Counted from the stretch's first letter, positions 54,481-64,000 are shown. The stretch is DNA of 64,000 bases from Paraburkholderia phenoliruptrix (GCF_019511605.1 NZ_JAEUAV010000016.1:1-64000); one strand, 5' to 3'. The notes: generated by a model not told the origin, from the letters alone. A program made the numbers and translations.

Positions 54481-54530
54481 CGTGGTGCTCGCACATTCAG
54501 TGTGACCGGCGTGTCGCCGTCACGGCCGCG

Positions 54531-55151
54531 TCAAACGGGCAAGGGCGGCAGCAGTCCAGAAGCCGGCTGGGGCGCACCGACGATATGCGCGAGCAGTGCG
54601 TCGAAGTCAGCCGCCTCTGGTGCTGTGTTGTCGAACATCACAAGATCGTTGCACATATCGCCGCTCGGCAGGAAACGCCGCTGACGGTACTCGTCCCAAT
54701 GCGCGAGCTTGTAGGCGTCGTTCGGATTGCCGCGCGCCACGATACGCCGGTGCGCGGTTTCTTCCGACACATGCACCCACACCACGCGCACGTTCACATT
54801 CTCGCCGACGCCGAGCCACGCGCGATCGAACAGGCGCCGCTCGCGTACTTCACGCGACAGCGGCCCGACCACGAGCGCGCTCACGCCGAGTTCGAGGTTA
54901 TCGCGCGCGGTGTCGATCAGGCCGCGATATTCCGGCTCGCGTAGGTGTTCGAGAAAAAGCGGGCTGTCGCGATCGTTCGGATCGCCGGTTAGCATGCCCA
55001 TGGCCGCAGCGCTATAGCTGCCGTACAGGGTGTCCTTGTCGAGCAGACAGAACGGCTCGCCGGCCGCTTTCATGAGCGGGCCGATCAGCTTTTTTGCGAG
55101 CGTGGTCTTGCCGGTTCCCGCGTGACCGCAAATGAAAACGAGGTGGCTCAC
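54531..55151 (-). CDS. P-loop NTPase/kinase of the AAA family
   Basis: A 206-residue single-domain P-loop protein. Walker A is CGHAGTGKTT near residues 9-18; a short acidic LLDKDT near 39 resembles the substrate Asp of small-molecule kinases, and RRIVARGNPND is a likely lid Arg. The size and motifs suit zeta-toxin or chloramphenicol-phosphotransferase-like kinases but the substrate is unknown. The start is GTG at 55151, which overlaps a 43-codon upstream ORF by GTGA. Confidence 0.8.
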   Translation of the reverse strand: MSHLVFICGHAGTGKTTLAKKLIGPLMKAAGEPFCLLDKDTLYGSYSAAAMGMLTGDPNDRDSPLFLEHLREPEYRGLIDTARDNLELGVSALVVGPLSREVRERRLFDRAWLGVGENVNVRVVWVHVSEETAHRRIVARGNPNDAYKLAHWDEYRQRRFLPSGDMCNDLVMFDNTAPEAADFDALLAHIVGAPQPASGLLPPLPV

Positions 55152-55279
55152 GACGCCCCGCCGTTCAGGAAAGCGCCCGCGCGCCGCGCGTCACACGCCG
55201 GATTGCCGTCGCTCGCGAGCCACGTGGTAGCGATCTTGCCGAAGCACGATGCCGCGGCCATCGAGTTGAAACACCGCAT
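55148..55279 (-). CDS. 43-residue ORF translationally coupled to the kinase gene
   Basis: A tiny ORF of 43 codons with AAGGAG six bases before its ATG. Its stop overlaps the kinase GTG by four bases (GTGA). The product starts MRCFNSMAAASCFGKIATTW and ends ARRAGAFLNGGAS, with three cysteines. I do not recognise it. It could be a leader peptide for coupled translation of the kinase or a small partner protein. The ribosome-binding site and overlap support it; no conservation can be tested here. Confidence 0.5.
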   Translation of the reverse strand: MRCFNSMAAASCFGKIATTWLASDGNPACDARRAGAFLNGGAS

Positions 55280-55511
55280 GGCGGTCTCCTTGCTGTTGTC
55301 CCTTTGCAAGGATCATGAAGAAGAACCCATGTGCACGCAAGAGGCCGACGCGAGAGCAGAGTCCCGCGCGACCTGGCCTTTAACAATTCGATACATGGGA
55401 CCTGCTCGCAGCCCTTAACATGACGGTTGCACAGTCCATTCACGCAGAGGGCCCTCGCACGCGCACGCCTTGCGATGCGGGCCGCTCTGCTGCGCTTTCA
55501 GGGTAACCGAT

Positions 55512-56489
55512 ATGTTGATCAATTGCGCCGCCTATCAGGACGGCCGGAAACTCGCCGATATCGACATCGACAGCATCAGCGACTACGTCGCGCGGCCCGA
55601 GTGTTTCGTGTGGGTCGCGCTGAAGGATCCGGGCCCGGGCGAACTGGCGGTGATGAAGCATGAGTTCGGTCTGCACGACCTTGCGATCGAGGACGCGCAG
55701 AACGGGCATCAGCGCCCGAAAATCGAGGAGTACGGCGAGTCGCTCTTCGCGGTGATGCACACCGTCGAGATGGACGAAGACTGCGAACTGGTGATCGGCG
55801 AGGTGGATGTATTTGTAGGAGCGAACTATGTGCTGTCGGTGCGGCGCGGCACGCGTGCCGGCTTTCAGAACGTGCGGGCGCGCTGCGAACGCGAGCCGCA
55901 GTTGCTCAAGGCCGGCTCGGCGTTCGTGCTGTATGCGCTTGCCGATGACATCGTCGATCGCTACTTCCCGATTATCGAGGCGATGAACACCGAGATCGAG
56001 GCGATTGAAGACCGCATTTTCGAGCGCAACAATTCGGCGGCGTCGCGCGCGATCATTCAGGATCTGTATTCGCTCAAGCGGCGCCTCGTCATTTTGCAGC
56101 ATCACATCGCGCCGCTGCAGGAAGCGATCAGCAAGCTGACGGGCGGCCGCATTCCGAGCGTGTGCGAAGGCATGCAGGCTTACTTTCGCGATGTCTACGA
56201 CCACCTGGAGCGCATCGTGCGGATTATCGACGGGCGGCGGGAAATGGTGGTTACCGCCGTGCAGGTGAACCTCGGGATGATTTCGCTCGCCGAGAACGAG
56301 GTGACCAAGCGGCTCGGTTCGTTCGCCGCGCTGTTCGCGGTGCCGACGATGATCGCCGGCATCTACGGAATGAATTTCCAGAACATTCCGGAGCTGCATT
56401 TGCGCTATGGCTACCCGCTGTGCCTCGCCATCATGCTGACCGTAGACGTCATTCTTTATTGGCGCTTCCGCAAGGCCGGCTGGCTTTGA
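55512..56489 (+). CDS. corA: CorA family magnesium/cobalt transporter
   Basis: A 325-residue CorA-type channel. A large cytoplasmic funnel (FGLHDLAIEDAQNGHQRPKIEEY, HTVEMDED) precedes the two C-terminal helices, with the signature YGMNF at the end of the first and LCLAIMLTVDVILYWRF as the second. It should mediate Mg2+ uptake and may carry Co2+ and Ni2+. The ATG at 55512 follows AGGG. It is divergent from the kinase leader ORF across about 230 bp. Confidence 0.92.
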   Translation: MLINCAAYQDGRKLADIDIDSISDYVARPECFVWVALKDPGPGELAVMKHEFGLHDLAIEDAQNGHQRPKIEEYGESLFAVMHTVEMDEDCELVIGEVDVFVGANYVLSVRRGTRAGFQNVRARCEREPQLLKAGSAFVLYALADDIVDRYFPIIEAMNTEIEAIEDRIFERNNSAASRAIIQDLYSLKRRLVILQHHIAPLQEAISKLTGGRIPSVCEGMQAYFRDVYDHLERIVRIIDGRREMVVTAVQVNLGMISLAENEVTKRLGSFAALFAVPTMIAGIYGMNFQNIPELHLRYGYPLCLAIMLTVDVILYWRFRKAGWL

Positions 56490-56787
56490 GGGGGCGGGCG
56501 GCTCCAGGTACGCCGACGCTCAAACCACGCCGACCGTTCGCAAGCACACCAACTTCCCTCATGCGACTTGCATGCGGCGCAATAAAAGTCCAGCATAAGC
56601 GGCCCGCCGGCGGCTCAGCTTGCAGCCGGCGGCAATACCGTCACGCCTGAATCACGCGAGGACCCATTGCCGCACGCATTCACGCGATTCGCCCACGAGG
56701 CGTTTCGTCGCCTCACTGCCCACAGCCGCCGGCCCCAGCGCCGGTCCGCAGTTTCTGCGAGCCGGTGCACTGCAACACCGCGAATCG
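56490..56787. other. Intergenic region upstream of the rbs promoter
   Basis: 298 bp between corA and the rbs promoter. GC-rich with no supported ORF; a loose inverted repeat (CGCCGGC-type) near 56600-56635 has no T-tract. Confidence 0.4.
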
Positions 56788-56816
56788 TTGACAGTTCGGT
56801 TCGAATGCGCTGAAAA
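56788..56816 (+). promoter_or_regulatory. Promoter of the ribose operon
   Basis: A perfect -35 TTGACA (56788-56793) is followed after 17 bp by TGAAAA (56811-56816), a weak -10. The start point should fall near 56823, overlapping the operator palindrome at 56824-56837. Confidence 0.55.
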
Positions 56817-56823
56817 TGAGCCC

Positions 56824-56837
56824 CGCAAACGTTTGCG
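56824..56837. promoter_or_regulatory. RbsR operator
   Basis: CGCAAACGTTTGCG is a perfect 14-bp palindrome of LacI-family type, with the AAACGTTT core I recall for ribose repressor sites. It sits right downstream of the -10 and 51 bp before the rbsB ATG, so bound repressor would block initiation. The LacI-family gene in the same operon (rbsR) is the natural ligand. Confidence 0.75.
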
Positions 56838-56887
56838 CGTAATTAAAAATACGGCTCGAAGGAGCCCGACAAACCAAGGAGATATGC

Positions 56888-57850
56888 ATGAGCCATCGCA
56901 CTCGCCGCCGCATCCTGGCGGCCGCAATCCTCGCCACCGCTAGCGCCGCGTTGCCGTTTTCCACCGCTTTCGCGCAGACCGCGCCCGCTCACAAGCCCAA
57001 AGTCGCCCTGGTGATGAAGTCGCTTGCGAACGAGTTCTTCCTCACCATGGAAAACGGCGCGAAGGACTACCAGAAGCACAACTCGTCGCAGTTCGATCTC
57101 ATCACGAACGGCATCAAGGACGAAACAGACACGGCGAACCAGATCCGCATCGTCGAGCAGATGATCGTGTCGAAGGTCGACGCCATCGTGCTCGCGCCGG
57201 CCGACTCGAAGGCGCTGGTGCCGGTCGTCAAGAAGGCCGTGGACGCGGGCATCATCGTCGTCAACATCGACAACCGGCTCGACCCGGAGGTGCTCAAGTC
57301 GAAGGACCTGAACGTGCCGTTCGTCGGACCGGATAACCGCAAGGGCGCACAAAAGGTCGGCGACTACCTCGCGAAGAAGCTCAAGGCGGGCGACGAGGTC
57401 GGCATTATCGAGGGCGTTTCGACCACCACCAACGCACAGCAGCGCACGGCCGGCTTCAAGGACGCGATGCAGGCCGCCGGCGCCAAAGTGGTGTCCGTGC
57501 AGTCCGGCGAATGGGAGATCGACAAGGGCAACGCAGTGGCCTCGGCCATGCTCAACGAGTACCCGAACCTGAAGGCGCTGCTCGCGGGCAACGACAACAT
57601 GGCGATCGGCGCGGTTTCCGCGGTGCGCGCGGCGGGCAAGCAGGGCAAGGTGTATGTGGTCGGCTACGACAACATCAATGCAATCAAGCCGATGCTGAAG
57701 GACGGCCGCGTGATCGCCACCGCCGACCAGTACGCCGCAAAGCAGGCAGTGTTCGGCATCGACACCGCGCTGAAAGCCTTGAGCGAGCACAAGAAGCAGT
57801 CGCAGCTGTCGGGCGTGGTCGAAACGCCGTGCGACCTGGTGACGAAGTGA
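56888..57850 (+). CDS. rbsB: Ribose ABC transporter periplasmic binding protein
   Basis: A 320-residue periplasmic sugar-binding protein with a signal peptide (RRRILAAAILATASAALPFSTAFAQ). The two-lobed PBP type I fold shows VALVMKSLANEFFLTMENGAKDYQ, VDAIVLAPADSKALVPVVKKA, IDNRLDPE and ALLAGNDNMAIGAVSAV, all typical of RbsB-type proteins. It binds ribose and hands it to RbsAC. The start at 56888 has AAGGAGATATGC upstream. First in the operon, followed by a long structured spacer. Confidence 0.9.
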   Translation: MSHRTRRRILAAAILATASAALPFSTAFAQTAPAHKPKVALVMKSLANEFFLTMENGAKDYQKHNSSQFDLITNGIKDETDTANQIRIVEQMIVSKVDAIVLAPADSKALVPVVKKAVDAGIIVVNIDNRLDPEVLKSKDLNVPFVGPDNRKGAQKVGDYLAKKLKAGDEVGIIEGVSTTTNAQQRTAGFKDAMQAAGAKVVSVQSGEWEIDKGNAVASAMLNEYPNLKALLAGNDNMAIGAVSAVRAAGKQGKVYVVGYDNINAIKPMLKDGRVIATADQYAAKQAVFGIDTALKALSEHKKQSQLSGVVETPCDLVTK

Positions 57851-57866
57851 ACGATGGCCGAAGCGG

Positions 57867-57990
57867 CGCCTGAGGCGGCATATCGGCCGCACGTGAGCGG
57901 CTGACGAGCGGCTGACGAGCGGCGACGGCAACGTCGCCTGAATCATCCGTCGATAAATGCTGTATCACCGCTCGCTCACCGCCTCAGGCG
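57867..57990. repeat. 12-bp inverted repeats flanking a GNRA hairpin
   Basis: CGCCTGAGGCGG (57867-57878) and its exact complement CCGCCTCAGGCG (57979-57990) enclose 100 bp. Inside, GGCGACG and CGTCGCC pair around a GCAA tetraloop (57921-57938). The RNA could fold as a long arm with a GNRA-capped hairpin; a short MITE-like element is another possibility. Confidence 0.75.
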
Positions 57991-58008
57991 TTGCCGGCCA
58001 CGAGTCAG

Positions 58009-58042
58009 GCGGATTCGCACCACGTCAGAACTGCGAATCCGC
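58009..58042 (+). repeat. 11-bp stem-loop between rbsB and rbsA
   Basis: GCGGATTCGCA and TGCGAATCCGC are exact complements around a 12-nt loop. No T-tract follows. It probably protects the upstream rbsB mRNA from 3' exonucleases, as REP-type hairpins do in other sugar operons. Confidence 0.8.
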
Positions 58043-58128
58043 GCCTACTATCCAATGAACACTCAATAGCCGCCCGTTAGCGGCTCAAGAAAGCTGCGCG
58101 GCCGCCGTTAATTCCAGAGGTAAGCGTC

Positions 58129-58200
58129 ATGACGGCGGCTGCGCAGGGAGAGAAGCGCAGACCTCGTGCCTGCGCATTCCGCGTATTGGGCCGGCATTGA
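58129..58200 (+). CDS. Possible 23-residue leader ORF before rbsA
   Basis: ATG at 58129 follows AGAGG by eight bases and opens 23 codons (MTAAAQGEKRRPRACAFRVL then GRH). It ends 73 bp before the rbsA ATG. The start lies in the loop and the first codons in the 3' arm of a 15-bp hairpin (58094-58146), so its translation could be structure-dependent. It may be chance; the product is Arg-rich like GC-rich noise. Confidence 0.25.
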   Translation: MTAAAQGEKRRPRACAFRVLGRH

Positions 58201-58273
58201 CCGCGCGGCGCCGGGCGCCGCCTCGTTCGAGCGAATCGGGCGGGGCGGCGCGGCGCCGCGAAACAGGATCGCG

Positions 58274-59862
<1,589 letters not shown>

Positions 59863-59866
<4 letters not shown>

Positions 59867-60930
59867 CCGATCAATCGTTGCGCGACACGGCGGGCGCAAA
59901 ACACGGCGGGAATGCCGGTGCCGCCGCCGTCAATACGAATGCCGCGCCGCCGGCCGATCCGTCCGCGCCGCTCGCGAGCGGCAAGCCGGCCGGCACGCGG
60001 CTCGGGTTTTCGAACTATCTGGGTCTCGCCGGAGCACTGCTCGGCATGATCGTGCTGTTCTCGCTGCTGAGTTCGCACTTCCTGACGTACGACACGTTCA
60101 GCACGATCGCCAATCAGATTCCGGATCTGGTCGTGATGTCGGTCGGCATGACGTTCGTGCTGATCATTGCCGGTATCGACCTGTCGGTCGGCTCGGTGCT
60201 CGCGCTCGGCGCGTCGGTGGTGAGCGTGGCCGCGCTCAAGTGGGGCTGGGGTCCGCTGCCTTCGGCGCTGCTCGGTGTCGCGGCGGCCGCGCTGACCGGC
60301 ACGATTACCGGCGCGGTGACGGTGGGCTGGCGGATACCGTCGTTCATTGTGTCGCTCGGCGTGCTGGAGGCCGCGCGCGGCCTTGCGTATCAGATGACGA
60401 ATTCGCGCACCGCCTATATCGGCGATGCGTTCGATTTCCTGTCTAACCCGATCGCGCTCGGCATTTCGCCGGCCTTCCTGATTGCGGTCGCGGTCATGGT
60501 GATCGCGCAACTGGTGCTGACGCGCACCGTGTTCGGCCGCTATCTGGTGGGCATCGGCACCAACGAGGAAGCCGTGCGGCTCGCGGGCGTGAATCCGCGG
60601 CCCTACAAGGTGATTGTGTTTGCGCTGATGGGCGCGCTCGCGGGCCTCGCGTCGCTGTTCCAGATTTCGCGTCTGGAGGCGGCTGACCCGAATGCCGGCG
60701 TCGGCGCGGAACTGCAGGTGATTGCGGCAGTGGTGATCGGCGGCACCAGTCTGATGGGCGGGCGCGGTTCCGTCATCAGCACGTTTTTTGGCGTGTTGAT
60801 CATTTCCGTGCTGGCGGCGGGGCTCGCGCAGATCGGCGCGAACGAGCCGACCAAGCGGATGATCACCGGCGCGGTGATCGTGGTGGCCGTGGTGCTGGAT
60901 ACATACCGCAGCCGCCGCAAGCGCGTCTGA
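59863..60930 (+). CDS. rbsC: Ribose ABC transporter permease
   Basis: A 355-residue inner-membrane permease with eight to ten helices. After an Ala-rich cytoplasmic start, the conserved RbsC blocks VMSVGMTFVLIIAGIDLSVGSVLALG, NEEAVRLAGVNPRPYKVIVFALMG and GTSLMGGRGSVISTFFGVLI are clear. It overlaps rbsA by ATGA, so the two are coupled. The N-terminal 45 residues are longer and lower in complexity than in E. coli. Confidence 0.92.
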
Positions 60931-61075
60931 CATCGTCAGAATAGCGTGAGTCAGGCACTTGAACGGTGGTTTGCAGTAAAGCGTAAGAATTCATGGGTAT
61001 TGCGGGTTCGATGAGGACGTCCCAAGGTCGGCAGTGGGCCTGACGGCGGGAAAACAGGCGGGAGAGCAACAGGTT

Positions 61076-62116
61076 ATGGCGACGATCAAGGATGTAGCAG
61101 CCGTGGCGGGCGTGTCCTTCACGACGGTATCGCACGTCGTGAACAATTCGCGGCCCGTGTCGGCCGACGTGCGCGCGAAGGTCGAACTCGCCATTCGCCA
61201 GCTTCACTACGTGCCCTCGGCTGTGGCCCGTTCGCTGAAGGCGCGCGCTACCGCGACCATCGGGCTCGTGGTGCCCAACAGCACCAACCCGTATTTCGCG
61301 GAGCTCGCGCGCGGCATAGAAGACGGTTGCGCGCGCAACGGCTACTGCGTGTTCTTCTGCAATTCCGACGACGATCCCGCGAAGCAGCGCAACTATTTGC
61401 GTGTGCTGCAGGAAAAGCGCATCGACGGGCTGATTGTCGCGTCCGCCGGCGACGACGCGGTGCTCGCGCAGACGCTCGCGGATGCGCGCGAGCCGCTGGT
61501 GATCGTCGACCGCAATATTGAAGGCGTGAATGCCGACCTCGTGCAGATCGACCACGAGAAGGGCGCGTATCTTGCCACCCGTCATCTGCTCGAACTGGGG
61601 CACGTGCGGATCGGTTGCATTACGGGGCCGGTCGATACGGCGGTCAGCGCGATGCGCGTGCACGGCTTTATCCGCGCGATGACCGAGCGCGGCATCGACA
61701 TTCCGCCGGACGCGATTGTCGAAAGCGACTTTTCGGGCACCGGCGGGCATCGCGCCGCTGGGCAACTATTCGATACGGTCAAGCCGTCGGCGATCTTTGC
61801 CTGCAACGACATGATGGGCATCGGCGCATTGCGCGCCGCGGCCGAGCGCAACATCAGCGTGCCGCGCGACTGCTCGATCATCGGTTTCGACGACATCGAA
61901 CTGGGGCGCTTCACCTATCCGGCACTTTCGACGGTCGGGCAGTCGGTGCGCGCGCTCGGCGACATGGCTGCGCAAACGCTGATCGAGCGCATTGCCGGCA
62001 AGTCGTCGGCGAGCGCGCGTCCCGGCAGCCGCCGGCGCGTCGTGTCGCCGCGGCTCATCGTGCGTGAATCGACATCGACGTGGGCGGGCGCTGGCAAACG
62101 CCATCTGGCGGCCTGA
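61076..62116 (+). CDS. rbsR: LacI family ribose operon repressor
   Basis: A 346-residue LacI-family regulator. The DNA-binding domain reads ATIKDVAAVAGVSFTTVSHVVNNSRPVSADVRAKVELAI with the hinge VARSLKARATATIGLVVPN; the effector domain has NPYFAELARGIEDGC and FACNDMMGIGALRAA. Its place between rbsC and rbsK and the LacI-type palindrome before rbsB make RbsR the best call. The ATG at 61076 was chosen over one at 61034 because the domain starts there; GGGAGAGCAACAGG is upstream. Confidence 0.88.
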   Translation: MATIKDVAAVAGVSFTTVSHVVNNSRPVSADVRAKVELAIRQLHYVPSAVARSLKARATATIGLVVPNSTNPYFAELARGIEDGCARNGYCVFFCNSDDDPAKQRNYLRVLQEKRIDGLIVASAGDDAVLAQTLADAREPLVIVDRNIEGVNADLVQIDHEKGAYLATRHLLELGHVRIGCITGPVDTAVSAMRVHGFIRAMTERGIDIPPDAIVESDFSGTGGHRAAGQLFDTVKPSAIFACNDMMGIGALRAAAERNISVPRDCSIIGFDDIELGRFTYPALSTVGQSVRALGDMAAQTLIERIAGKSSASARPGSRRRVVSPRLIVRESTSTWAGAGKRHLAA

Positions 62117-62242
62117 GCGCGCGGCTCACGCTGCGCTCGGCCGGGTCTGCGCTGTGCGCCGGGCGGCCGCGTCCGCGCTTCGGCAGGCTTGAAAGACACG
62201 CTTGAAAAACACGTTCGAAAAGCAGCACAACAGGAGAATTGA

Positions 62243-63166
62243 GTGGCAAGTCAGGAAACGCGCTCACGCGTGGCGGTGGTCGGCAGTCTGAACATGGACC
62301 TGGTGGCGCGCGCGCCGCGCCTGCCGCATCCCGGCGAAACGCTGGCCGGCCGTACGTTCGCGCAGGTCCCGGGCGGCAAGGGCGGCAACCAGGCCGTGGC
62401 GGCCGCGAGGCTGGGCGCTAGCGTCGCAATGCTGGGCTGCGTGGGCGCCGACGCGAACGGTGCGCAGTTGCGCGCGGGGCTCGAGGCCGAAGGCATCGAC
62501 TGCACCGCGCTCGAAACGGGCCGCGAGGCGACGGGCGTAGCGCTCATCGTCGTCGACGATGCGAGTCAGAACGCCATCGTGATCGTGGCGGGCAGCAACG
62601 GTGAGGTGACGCCTGACACCATTGCGCGCCACGAAGCCGTGCTCGCCGCGGCCGACGTGGTGATCTGCCAGCTGGAAACGCCGCTCGATACGGTGCACGC
62701 GGCGCTCGCCACGGCCCGCCGCCTCGGCAAGACGGTGATCCTGAATCCGGCGCCCGCCACCGGTCCGCTGCCAGCCGAGTGGCTGCCGCTCATCGACTAT
62801 CTGATTCCGAACGAACTGGAAGCCGCGGCGCTGACCGGCTTGCCGGTGGGCTCGCCGGAAGAAGCGGCGACCGCCGCCGCCGTGCTGCGCGCGGCCGGCG
62901 CCCGCAACGTGCTGGTGACGCTCGGCCCGCGCGGCGTGCAGGCGGCGCTCGAAGGTGCGGCGCCGGTGCTATACGACGCGCCGAAAGTCGAAGCCGTGGA
63001 TACGACCGCGGCCGGCGACACCTTCATCGGCGGTTTCGCCGCGCAGTTGGGAGAGGGCGCCGGCGTGGATGCGGCGATCCGTTTCGCGCAGCGCGCCGCG
63101 GCGCTATCGGTGACGCGTGCCGGCGCGCAGCCTTCTATTCCGACGCGCGCCGAACTTGGCGATTGA
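62243..63166 (+). CDS. rbsK: Ribokinase
   Basis: A 307-residue PfkB-family ribokinase that makes ribose 5-phosphate from ribose and ATP. VVGSLNMDLVARAPRLPHPGET is the N-terminal signature, PGGKGGNQAVAAARLGA the substrate-binding loop, and DTTAAGDTFIGGF carries the anion hole and catalytic Asp. The start is GTG at 62243 with CAGGAG eight bases upstream. Last gene of the operon; no rbsD (ribose pyranase) is present in the window. Confidence 0.9.
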   Translation: MASQETRSRVAVVGSLNMDLVARAPRLPHPGETLAGRTFAQVPGGKGGNQAVAAARLGASVAMLGCVGADANGAQLRAGLEAEGIDCTALETGREATGVALIVVDDASQNAIVIVAGSNGEVTPDTIARHEAVLAAADVVICQLETPLDTVHAALATARRLGKTVILNPAPATGPLPAEWLPLIDYLIPNELEAAALTGLPVGSPEEAATAAAVLRAAGARNVLVTLGPRGVQAALEGAAPVLYDAPKVEAVDTTAAGDTFIGGFAAQLGEGAGVDAAIRFAQRAAALSVTRAGAQPSIPTRAELGD

Positions 63167-63531
63167 TGTGGCTGTCGATTGATGCCGCTGTCAGCAGGCG
63201 GCGCGGCCGTGTGTTGCGCCGCGCGGTTCTTGCGAAGCGGTGTTGTCGGGCTCACGTCGGTTGACCCTTTGGCGCGTCTGGCGCGTATTCCGAGCGCTCC
63301 GGCGCGTCACGTGCTTTACCGGCCTTGCATGCACCACCCGCGCCACCCGCACCACCCGCACCAGCGACATCATGCGCAATACACCGCCTACGCGCCTGCC
63401 TTCCTGACTCCCAAGCCGCATCGCCCGCGCTGCGGCCGGGCGACGCTCTCGCCCCGCGATCGGCACATCCACCCCGTTTGTAACTCTTACCGTACGCGGC
63501 CCGCTGCCTTTCATCAGACTACATAAAAGCT
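63167..63531. other. Intergenic region downstream of rbsK
   Basis: 365 bp. A GC-rich 7-bp hairpin (63198-63222) with no T-tract and the 9-bp repeat at 63334-63360 are present. I see no supported gene. Confidence 0.5.
63334..63360. repeat. Three-copy tandem repeat, unit CCACCCGCA
   Basis: Three 9-bp copies, the first with a final G, in the rbsK downstream spacer. Same unit length and a similar C-rich, CGCA-ending form to the arrays at 17889 and 37883. Confidence 0.85.
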
Positions 63532-63558
63532 TTAAGTCCGCTTGGAGCCTGCCGTTAA
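63532..63558 (+). promoter_or_regulatory. FliA (sigma-28)-like promoter for the terminal chemoreceptor
   Basis: TTAAGTCC, 11 bp, then GCCGTTAA match the consensus at 5 of 8 and 7 of 8 positions with exact spacing, 100 bp before the ATG at 63658. Confidence 0.6.
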
Positions 63559-63657
63559 CGCGTTCATCAGAGCGCCGAACCGACGAAATCGTTACGGTGC
63601 CTCACGCGTCATCAGACCTCTATTCGCTGCGTCGCAGCCTCCACGCACAGGACATGT

Positions 63658-64000
63658 ATGAACAAGGGCATTTCGATCAAGGCCCGCATTGGCCTCACCA
63701 TGGTATTTCTCGCGGCGCTCCTCGTCGGCATCGGGGCATTCGGCCTATTCGGCATGAGTCGCTCGAATGACGCTTACCAGGAGACCTTCACGAACTCCAT
63801 GCCGAGCGCCGTCGACATCGGCAACGCCGAGTTGTTCGCGGCGCGCGAGCGTCTCGCGCTCGACCGCGCGGCCTTCATGATGGGCACGCCGGAGTCGGCG
63901 CCGACGCTGGAGCGTGCCCGCACCATGCGCGCCACCTCGGACAAGTGGTGGCAGAAGTACATGGACCTGCCGCGCGGGCCCGAGGAAGACCGCCTTGCGC
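63658..64000 (+). CDS. Methyl-accepting chemotaxis protein, N-terminal part
   Basis: The window ends inside this gene; 114 codons are present. The start MNKGISIKARIGLTMVFLAA is a basic segment and first transmembrane helix (GLTMVFLAALLVGIGAFGLFG), followed by the start of a four-helix-bundle periplasmic sensor (YQETFTNSMPSAVDIGNAEL, RERLALDRAAFMMG). This is the Tar/Tsr-type layout. AGGAC is six bases before the ATG, and a FliA-like promoter lies upstream, which supports chemotaxis. The signalling domain is beyond the window. Confidence 0.85.
   Translation, partial: MNKGISIKARIGLTMVFLAALLVGIGAFGLFGMSRSNDAYQETFTNSMPSAVDIGNAELFAARERLALDRAAFMMGTPESAPTLERARTMRATSDKWWQKYMDLPRGPEEDRLA

Larger units (their letters stand above)
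57851..58273. other. 423-bp structured spacer between rbsB and rbsA
   Basis: This spacer has several inverted repeats: 12-bp arms at 57867-57878 and 57979-57990, a 7-bp stem with a GCAA tetraloop at 57921-57938, an 11-bp stem at 58009-58042, a 6-bp stem at 58068-58085, and a 15-bp stem at 58094-58146. An 11-bp direct repeat (GAGCGGCTGAC) lies near 57895-57916. It may also code a 23-residue peptide (58129-58200). Confidence 0.75.

Noticed and set aside
63198-63222. GC-rich hairpin after rbsK as a terminator
   Set aside because: A 7-bp stem with no T-tract; too weak to call.

Overview
The window is a high-GC (roughly 63-65%), gene-dense piece of a betaproteobacterial chromosome. Gene families and neighbourhoods (YbiT-type ABC-F ATPase, PotFGHI, a KguE-K-T-D/PtxS cluster, RbsB-A-C-R-K, DUF1289, a PGDYG-domain protein, soluble MCPs, many LysR/TetR regulators) point to Burkholderiaceae, most likely a soil- or plant-associated Paraburkholderia or Burkholderia. 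This is inference from protein character; no 16S rRNA or tRNA gene is present. I see no insertion sequence, prophage, integrase or CRISPR array, so most of this is ordinary metabolic, transport and regulatory chromosome.

Layout. 0.1-5.4 kb: ABC-F ATPase, aldehyde dehydrogenase, nitronate monooxygenase-like flavoprotein with a long hairpin at its start codon, OmpW. 5.5-8.8 kb (minus): DUF1289, outer-membrane phospholipase A, MntH. 9.3-13.4 kb: potFGHI putrescine importer. 13.5-18.7 kb: soluble chemotaxis transducer, alpha/beta hydrolase, Baeyer-Villiger-type monooxygenase and divergent TetR. 18.8-22.1 kb (minus): TPR membrane protein with PspA, then a ribbon-helix-helix protein. 22.6-25.1 kb: PBP1A. 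25.5-32.2 kb: tripartite RND pump operon (minus) with a divergent TetR repressor. 32.3-37.7 kb: regulators, cupin, a DUF2795-AraC pair and an Ntn-hydrolase-like acyltransferase. 38-43 kb: ClC channel, GST, YeiH-type transporter with divergent LysR. 43.2-48.7 kb: complete 2-ketogluconate operon kguEKTD-ptxS behind a 24-bp perfect palindrome. 48.9-56.5 kb: YhfC protein, DUF3022-like protein, PGDYG protein, Spy/CpxP-like protein, LysR, Lrp, saccharopine-dehydrogenase-like enzyme, a P-loop kinase with a tiny coupled upstream ORF, and CorA. 56.9-63.2 kb: ribose operon rbsB-A-C-R-K. The window ends inside a second, membrane-bound chemotaxis receptor.

How the parts work together. Two sugar-acid/sugar systems (2-ketogluconate and ribose) each carry a transporter, a PfkB kinase and a LacI-family repressor, with a palindromic operator at the head of the operon. 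The polyamine and ribose ABC operons both put the binding-protein gene first and follow it with intercistronic stem-loops, which fits raised binding-protein expression; the 423-bp rbsB-rbsA spacer is unusually structured. Both chemotaxis genes have FliA (sigma-28)-like promoters with the same 11-bp spacer. Envelope upkeep is represented by PBP1A, PldA, OmpW, PspA and a Spy/CpxP-like protein.

Less ordinary items are a 43-codon ORF overlapping a kinase gene by GTGA, the structured rbsB-rbsA spacer with a possible 23-codon leader ORF, the hairpin over the nitronate monooxygenase start, recurring 9-bp tandem repeats in intergenic DNA, and a PspA/TPR pair. I found no clear wholly new multigene system; these are leads.
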